NCBI GenBank assembly: GCA_001516765.1
Contig: LOCH01000022.1
Span: forward strand, 1 to 9,492
Reading direction: 5' to 3'
DNA length: 9,492 nucleotides
Source of the DNA: Vulcanisaeta sp. MG_3
GTDB lineage: Archaea > Thermoproteota > Thermoprotei > Thermoproteales > Thermocladiaceae
The position numbers were made by a program, and so were the translations under genes. A model generated the notes under the pieces. The model ran no database searches. It was not told where the DNA came from and saw only the letters and a list, made by a program, of their open reading frames with translations. Shown one piece after another: positions 5,573-9,492 of the stretch. Position 1 is the stretch's first letter, and each line of letters starts with the position of its first letter.

Positions 5573-7213
5573 ATGCCAACTGGTGGATACCCAATAGTTC
5601 TCACAGGCGAGATAGCCACCATGTCCGACACCCACGGGTCCTCCGTCGTAGGCTTCGCAAGCGCAATACCCGAGAACTACTTCAGGGATTGGGTAGCCAG
5701 GAGGTTCTTTAGGGTTAAGAGCGATAGTGAGGGTAGGGTTTTGAGGGCTCCCTATGGCCTAGCTAAGGTGGAGGCTGCATTATTAGCCCATGGCTACACG
5801 AGGAATGATGTAATAATAGCGGATCCATACAAGCTAGATAGGGTTATTGGGCCTAATACGAGGATAGTGGGCATCTACGTGATGGACCCACTGGGGCTCA
5901 GCTTCGGCTCCGGCATTGTTTACTGGATCCTGAAACTGGCTGATTTACCATATAGGGGATTACCCTATATAGCAAAATCATTCCTACAGGTCATTGAGAA
6001 CCCGGCAATTAGGAAACATAGGAATCACGTAAGGATTGTTGTTGGTGGACCGGCAGGTTGGCAGATAGTGGATACGGGTAAACAGAGGGAGTTGGGCATC
6101 GATGTTGTTTACGAGGGTGAGTTCGAGGAGGATGGACCATTACTGTTTGATAAGATTATGAAGGGAGAACCCGTGCCCGAGAGGGTTGTTGCCCATAGAC
6201 CCGTTCCGTTAGATGTCGTACCGACGATTGTGACACCATCCATAGGAGGTATGGTTGAGGTTACCAGGGGCTGTGGGAGGGGCTGCCAATTCTGCACGCC
6301 AACGTTGAGCGGCATGATTAGGTCATTCCCATTCGAGGGGCATATCGATAGGGAGATTAAACTCAACATAGAGGTTGGGGGCTTTAAGGAAATAACGATG
6401 CACAGTGACGAGTTCTTTAGATATGGCGCCAAGGGTATTGAACCAAACCCAGACAAGGTACTCGACCTGACAGAGAAGGCTTACAAGCTCGTTAAGTCCT
6501 ATGGTGATGATTATGAGGTGACCACAGACTTCACCACAGCAGCTGTCGTTAAGTATGCGCCGAAGCTTGTTAAGGAGGTCTCCGAGTACATGAATGAGGG
6601 TGGTACGTGGCACTTCATAGAGATGGGTATAGAGACCGGTTCACCAAGGCTTTTGAAATTATTAATGGCTGGTAAGGCGTTGCCCTATAGGCCCGAGCAG
6701 TACCCTGACGTGGTTGAGGAAGCCATAGGAATATTGAATGATAATTACTGGGTTGTGGTTGGCACGATGATACTAAACCTACCGGGTGAAACTGATGATG
6801 ATGTAGTAAGGAGCTTGGAGCTCCTGGACAGGCTCAAGAGACTTAGGGTCCTCACATTCCCACTACCCTTCATACCAATGGGCGCGCTTAGGAGGAGGGA
6901 CTTCACGATACTGGACAGGATGCTTGAGGATCCGCTCAGGCTCGAGTTCATACTAAAGGCGTTGATAAAGTCCTTTGAGGAGGCGAAGGCCTTTAGTTAT
7001 TTAATAACTAGGAAGGTGGAGAATTTCGTTGTTAAGAGGCTCATTAGGTACATAGCCGTGAGCAGCTTCAACCTAGCCCTGAAGAGGTATAAGGAAAAGC
7101 TCGGCTCATTGGTTGAGCAATACGGTGAGTTTAGGGAGAGGGTTAGGGAGGACATTAATAGGGCTGTTATATCGCTAAAAATCGATAAGGACGATGAGGC
7201 GGGCATTCATTAA
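5573..7213 (+). CDS. B12-binding-type radical SAM protein
   Basis: This 546-residue class B-like radical SAM enzyme has three parts. Residues about 23-205 form a Rossmann-like cobalamin-binding-type domain, with APYGLAKVEAALLAHGY (59-75), VGIYVMDPLG (99-108) and IVVGGPAGW (155-163), but no DxHxxG motif for a coordinating histidine. The radical SAM core (about 225-430) carries TRGCGRGCQFC, with C234, C238 and C241 as the CxxxCxxC 4Fe-4S site, followed by HSDEFFRYG, EMGIETGS and a late NLPGET turn. A helical C-terminal extension (about 440-546) is rich in charged residues. These enzymes use SAM to generate a radical, often for methylation or C-C bond chemistry. Archaeal relatives of this architecture include the tetraether ring synthases GrsA/GrsB, so a lipid substrate is possible but unproven. 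The gene follows aIF2-beta but has its own TATA box. Confidence 0.88.
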   Translation: MPTGGYPIVLTGEIATMSDTHGSSVVGFASAIPENYFRDWVARRFFRVKSDSEGRVLRAPYGLAKVEAALLAHGYTRNDVIIADPYKLDRVIGPNTRIVGIYVMDPLGLSFGSGIVYWILKLADLPYRGLPYIAKSFLQVIENPAIRKHRNHVRIVVGGPAGWQIVDTGKQRELGIDVVYEGEFEEDGPLLFDKIMKGEPVPERVVAHRPVPLDVVPTIVTPSIGGMVEVTRGCGRGCQFCTPTLSGMIRSFPFEGHIDREIKLNIEVGGFKEITMHSDEFFRYGAKGIEPNPDKVLDLTEKAYKLVKSYGDDYEVTTDFTTAAVVKYAPKLVKEVSEYMNEGGTWHFIEMGIETGSPRLLKLLMAGKALPYRPEQYPDVVEEAIGILNDNYWVVVGTMILNLPGETDDDVVRSLELLDRLKRLRVLTFPLPFIPMGALRRRDFTILDRMLEDPLRLEFILKALIKSFEEAKAFSYLITRKVENFVVKRLIRYIAVSSFNLALKRYKEKLGSLVEQYGEFRERVREDINRAVISLKIDKDDEAGIH

Positions 7214-7344
7214 AAATAATCCTTACTAATAATTATCAATTAAGTCATCCATAGAACCTTAACACGTTAATCAACTAAATTAGAGACTTGCTCACGAAGT
7301 ATCAAACCGCAGGGTCTAACAACTCTCTTCTCTTTATCTTGGCT

Positions 7345-7350
7345 GGTGAT
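7345..7350 (+). promoter_or_regulatory. Shine-Dalgarno site for the MFS gene
   Basis: GGTGAT matches the archaeal anti-Shine-Dalgarno sequence and ends 11 nt before the TTG at 7362. It is one of the few plausible SD sites here and the main reason to accept a TTG start. A weak TATA-like TTTATCTT at 7332-7339 would instead give a leaderless start at the same TTG. Confidence 0.45.
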
Positions 7351-7361
7351 AGTTAAAAACC

Positions 7362-8522
7362 TTGATAAAGGGGTTTCACAAACTAATTCATGTGGGGGTT
7401 GCAGGAAGGCCTGTTGAGGAGTCTGACGCCTTGGTAGTCAAGAAGGCCTACTATGTACTAGGTATTAGTATTGCTGGTTTATCGCTAATACTACTTAACT
7501 GGTTGGATGCCTCAGCAATGATGTTTGACCTAATGAATATAAAGAGGATAATTCTTGGCGCCATGTATTACATGGTACCCATGGCGACGGCACTCGCGGG
7601 CTTCACCGTAACCCAACTACCCGCCACATTCCTCCTAAACAGGGTTGGCAATAGGATGCCCATGTTCCTAGGCCTAGTATTGAACGGCCTATCCCTCATA
7701 TTCTCAACAACGAGTAGCTACCACACAGCCCTATTCCTGAGATTCCTGGCTGGCATGGGCCTAGGCCTCTACCTAGCCCCGTCATTACTACTTACGTTGG
7801 GTTGGTGGAGCGTTAGGGGTTTAACCAGGTGGATCCAGGTGGCATACCTATCATCAATAACAGTGCTGCTTGCAATATCCACGGCGATGATCACGTACAT
7901 AACGAAGACCACGGTGCTTTACCTGGGTGTGGCGTCAATAGTGCTCTCGATGATTGTTCTTTTCACGATGAAGGATGTCGTGATAATAAAGAGCGCGTCA
8001 ATAATGGCTGTGATGAATAATCCAGATGTCTTGATGCTAGCAATAGCCTTCTCAGTACCCTGGGGGGTGTACCTAGGGTTAATACCATTAACTATGCATG
8101 TGGACGGCACAGCCGGCACCGTGGCATTGACGGCATCATTAGTATTAACACCGCTATTGTATAAGTACAGGCACGCCGTGAGGGTTGAGAGGCGAAAGAT
8201 GCTATTTTACGCAACCACCATATTGGGCGGACTGATGGCTTTAATGGGCATCGCCCCACCGAATTACGTATTAGTTGCCGTGGGCTTTGTATTTACCGTT
8301 GTATTGCTCTCAATCCTGTACATAATCAATAACCTAGTTAGCCCAATACTCATTGTCCAATCAACAAGCTACCTACTCACAGTATCCTCAACAATAGGCT
8401 CAATAATCATGATAGTAATGGGATATGCGATACAATACCTAGGTACACTTGGTTGGATAACTATTGGAATTTTGATGGTGATTTCATCGCTCATTTACAG
8501 GATTTTGAAAATCACGCTCTAA
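7362..8522 (+). CDS. Major facilitator superfamily transporter
   Basis: This is a polytopic inner-membrane transporter of 386 residues with twelve predictable membrane segments. They lie at roughly 29-49, 63-86, 99-116, 122-147, 158-181, 184-203, 221-245, 249-266, 279-297, 301-331, 336-360 and 363-381, with a basic central loop after the sixth. LLNRVGNRMPMFLG (91-104) between segments 2 and 3 corresponds to MFS motif A, and RFLAGMGLGLYLAP (127-140) in segment 4 is the usual R..G.g.G pattern. The substrate cannot be inferred; a buried-looking Asp49 at the end of segment 1 may matter for coupling. The start is uncertain: a TTG at 7362 with an upstream GGTGAT, or a GTG at 7392 that removes ten residues. 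It converges on the CBS gene with only 4 bp between stops. Confidence 0.85.
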   Translation: MIKGFHKLIHVGVAGRPVEESDALVVKKAYYVLGISIAGLSLILLNWLDASAMMFDLMNIKRIILGAMYYMVPMATALAGFTVTQLPATFLLNRVGNRMPMFLGLVLNGLSLIFSTTSSYHTALFLRFLAGMGLGLYLAPSLLLTLGWWSVRGLTRWIQVAYLSSITVLLAISTAMITYITKTTVLYLGVASIVLSMIVLFTMKDVVIIKSASIMAVMNNPDVLMLAIAFSVPWGVYLGLIPLTMHVDGTAGTVALTASLVLTPLLYKYRHAVRVERRKMLFYATTILGGLMALMGIAPPNYVLVAVGFVFTVVLLSILYIINNLVSPILIVQSTSYLLTVSSTIGSIIMIVMGYAIQYLGTLGWITIGILMVISSLIYRILKITL

Positions 8523-8526
8523 CCAC

Positions 8527-8955
8527 CTACTCCTTAACCTTTGGATAACGGTCCAGCCTGGCAATCTCCCTAACCGCATCCAAATCCCCAAGCAAGTCCC
8601 TAATCGAGATCACACCAACCACGGCATCATTCTCATCAACAACAACCACATGCCTAACCCTATACTCAACCATCAATGAGGCAACGGTACCAACAGAATC
8701 ATCAACCCTAGCCCTAACAACCCTAGGTCCTATAGTACCGACCTTACCCACGGGAGTATCCAGGGGCAACCTCCTTGACAAAGCCCTAATGACATCACGC
8801 TCAGTGATTATACCACGCAATTTCATGGAACCCAAATCCTCAACCACAACCACCGAGCCCGTATTCTCCTTAGCCATCAAATCCACAGCCTCAATGAAGG
8901 GCCTATCCTCGGTAATAACCAGGGGCTTCCTCTTAACAAGATCCACAGCCCTCAT
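8527..8955 (-). CDS. CBS-domain pair protein
   Basis: This stand-alone cytoplasmic protein of 142 residues consists of two CBS motifs forming one Bateman module, which typically binds adenine nucleotides or SAM. CBS1 spans about 3-60 and includes FIEAVDLMAKENTGSVVVVE and GIITERDVIRAL. CBS2 spans about 70-127, with SVGTVASLMVEYRVRHVVVV and GVISIRDLLG. Both carry the final strand-helix pattern G(I/V)I(T/S).RD, whose Asp usually contacts ribose. No fused catalytic or DNA-binding domain is present, so it would act through a partner. GGTGG lies 4 nt before the ATG at 8955, a possible SD with a short leader; a weaker AT-rich box about 24 nt away would allow a leaderless start. It is convergent with the MFS gene. 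Confidence 0.93.
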   Translation of the reverse strand: MRAVDLVKRKPLVITEDRPFIEAVDLMAKENTGSVVVVEDLGSMKLRGIITERDVIRALSRRLPLDTPVGKVGTIGPRVVRARVDDSVGTVASLMVEYRVRHVVVVDENDAVVGVISIRDLLGDLDAVREIARLDRYPKVKE

Positions 8956-9112
8956 ACAACCACCGCATAAACAACTAAATTAACTAATTAATAAATTTTA
9001 TTACATAAGACATACAACACTTAAATACACCTATATTACTACAGCAGTACTACTACACAATAAAATAAATATTAATACCTAGATAATAAATAACTAAAGA
9101 GAAGAACCAAGG
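8956..9112. other. AT-rich intergenic stretch
   Basis: These bases hold the promoter region of the CBS gene near 8975-8996. Beyond that I see no reading frame or RNA with recognisable boxes. A TATA-like CTTAAATA on the plus strand (about 9019-9026) has no matching gene, and there is a short TACTAC-rich patch at about 9036-9056. Confidence 0.5.
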
Positions 9113-9120
9113 CTTTTAAA
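9113..9120 (+). promoter_or_regulatory. TATA box for C/D sRNA candidate 2
   Basis: CTTTTAAA is centred 26 nt before position 9143, one base ahead of the C box of the downstream guide RNA. No protein start lies at that distance. Confidence 0.55.
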
Positions 9121-9142
9121 GGCAATTAATTAGAGCACCGAT

Positions 9143-9203
9143 AGTGATGAGTAGGGACCTCGCCTGCTAGAGAAGATGACGAGTTTGCCGAGTGCTGATC
9201 ACC
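9143..9203 (+). ncRNA. C/D box guide sRNA (candidate 2)
   Basis: This is a candidate archaeal box C/D 2'-O-methylation guide RNA of about 60 nt. Box C is GTGATGA (9144-9150). A first guide region, GTAGGGACCTCGC, is followed by a degenerate D' (CTGC at 9164 or CTAG at 9167). C' is ATGACGA (9176-9182), one mismatch from consensus. The second guide, GTTTGCCGAGTG (9183-9194), is 12 nt, and box D is CTGA (9195-9198). A TATA box is placed to start transcription at about 9143. The D guide is complementary to CACTCGGCAAAC. From memory, archaeal 23S rRNA contains ACUCGGCAAA in the domain III/IV region (E. coli about 1665-1675), so the predicted methylated residue is the C before GGCAAA. The terminal stem is poor and the ends are approximate. 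Confidence 0.75.
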
Positions 9204-9265
9204 GATAACGTAGCCTTCTTTCAACCTGATAACTCCGTGACCATAGTGATCAGTTTCAGAATTTC

Positions 9266-9275
9266 AATTTTAAAA
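9266..9275 (+). promoter_or_regulatory. TATA-like box upstream of a possible small ORF
   Basis: AATTTTAAAA is centred 28 nt before the ATG at 9299. It fits the leaderless promoter pattern of the window, but the AT-rich setting makes chance likely. Confidence 0.3.
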
Positions 9276-9298
9276 GGTTATTATTTACAAAATGAAAT

Positions 9299-9355
9299 AT
9301 GGAAATTGAAACAGCAATTGAAATGCATGGGAAGAATTACAGAGGTAATATTTAA
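9299..9355 (+). CDS. Possible 18-residue leaderless small ORF
   Basis: An ATG at 9299 opens an 18-codon frame (MEIETAIEMHGKNYRGNI) that ends in a TAA lying inside the TATA box of the next gene. A TATA-like box sits 28 nt before the ATG. This could be a small peptide, a leader-type upstream frame, or chance in AT-rich DNA. There is no homology I recognise, and I report it only because the promoter geometry matches that of the real genes. Confidence 0.2.
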   Translation: MEIETAIEMHGKNYRGNI

Positions 9356-9358
9356 AAA
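9350..9358 (+). promoter_or_regulatory. TATA box for the exported-protein gene
   Basis: ATTTAAAAA is centred 26 nt upstream of the ATG at 9380, preceded by a purine-rich AGAGGTAAT that could act as the TFB-recognition element. Confidence 0.55.
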
Positions 9359-9379
9359 TTACAAATGTATGCATTATTT

Positions 9380-9492
9380 ATGACGAGAAAAACACTAGCA
9401 CTAATACTACCCGCGTTACTACTCGTAGTAGCACTAATGGCAGGAACAACAATGGCAATGCAAGTAACTAAGGTAAAGCCAGACACACCAGG
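9380..9492 (+). CDS. Start of an exported protein (partial, runs off the window)
   Basis: Only the first 37 codons are present. They encode a classic Sec signal peptide: MTRK as the positively charged n-region, a leucine/valine/alanine-rich core from about residue 5 to 20, and a likely cleavage after AMA (about residues 25-27), before QVTKVKP. No cysteine follows the core, so it is not a lipoprotein by that criterion, and there is no evident class III (flagellin-like) peptidase site. The mature product cannot be identified from this part; substrate-binding proteins, surface proteins and secreted hydrolases all begin this way. The ATG at 9380 is fixed by a TATA box 26 nt upstream. It is the only clear protein start after the long AT-rich stretch. 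Confidence 0.75.
   Translation, partial: MTRKTLALILPALLLVVALMAGTTMAMQVTKVKPDTP

Noticed and set aside
5370..5597. Plus-strand frame spanning the end of aIF2-beta
   Set aside because: It overlaps the zinc ribbon of aIF2-beta and the start of the radical SAM gene in another frame and shows no domain; it is a shadow frame.
6109..7206. Several minus-strand frames inside the radical SAM gene
   Set aside because: They are serine/leucine-rich antisense shadows of a well-supported gene, without promoters.
7214..7361. Intergenic region before the MFS gene searched for a guide RNA
   Set aside because: GATGAC-like and TGATAA-like strings occur, but no C and D boxes with proper spacing exist on either strand.
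9036..9056. TACTAC-rich patch
   Set aside because: Short and irregular; it forms no convincing hairpin or tandem array.
9255..9330. AATTGAAA-containing repeats resembling the ends of crenarchaeal CRISPR repeats
   Set aside because: There is no regular unit of 24-37 bp with spacers; copies are irregular and explained by AT-rich sequence.
9192..9383. Plus-strand open frame of 63 codons
   Set aside because: It starts with a GTG inside the C/D sRNA, has AT-driven composition and no promoter or SD fit, and its end overlaps the better supported start at 9380.

Overview
The window reads as a chromosomal segment of a hyperthermophilic or thermoacidophilic crenarchaeon, most likely Thermoproteales (Vulcanisaeta/Caldivirga-like; the genus is a guess from style). 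The evidence is an archaeal 5S rRNA standing alone, an archaeal translation factor aIF2-beta, C/D box guide RNAs, and a uniform promoter style. Almost every gene has an AT-rich TATA box centred about 26-29 nt before its start codon with no Shine-Dalgarno site, which implies leaderless mRNAs. I used this spacing to choose starts.

Layout. 1-166: 5S rRNA (+). 223-4946: six protein genes on the minus strand, each with its own TATA box rather than one long operon. In minus-strand transcription order they are an ACT/V4R-like regulator (4296-4946), a CCG-domain Fe-S protein whose frame is broken near its end (3299-4232), a C/D box sRNA (about 3213-3267), an unrecognised 148-aa protein (2703-3149), an M24 creatinase/prolidase-fold protein (1474-2667), a DUF998-like membrane protein (844-1440) and a 198-aa protein resembling a heme-less protoglobin (223-819). 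4947-5059 is a divergent promoter region. 5060-7213 (+): aIF2-beta and a B12-binding-type radical SAM protein. 7362-8522 (+): a 12-TM MFS transporter, convergent with a CBS-pair protein (8527-8955, -) with a 4-nt gap. 8956-9379 is AT-rich and noncoding by usual criteria, but holds a second C/D box sRNA (about 9143-9203, +) and a possible 18-codon leaderless ORF. 9380 to the window end is the start of an exported protein.

The genes do not form one pathway; this is a compact housekeeping/accessory mosaic. The main points of interest are two unlisted C/D box sRNAs with TATA boxes placed so that transcription starts 1-2 nt before the C box; a single-base frameshift in an A6 run that removes the last CxxC of an Fe-S domain; an M24 protein whose metal site has changed as in creatinase; a globin-like protein lacking the proximal histidine; and a radical SAM protein of the architecture that includes tetraether-lipid ring synthases. 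I see no defence island, CRISPR array or insertion sequence.
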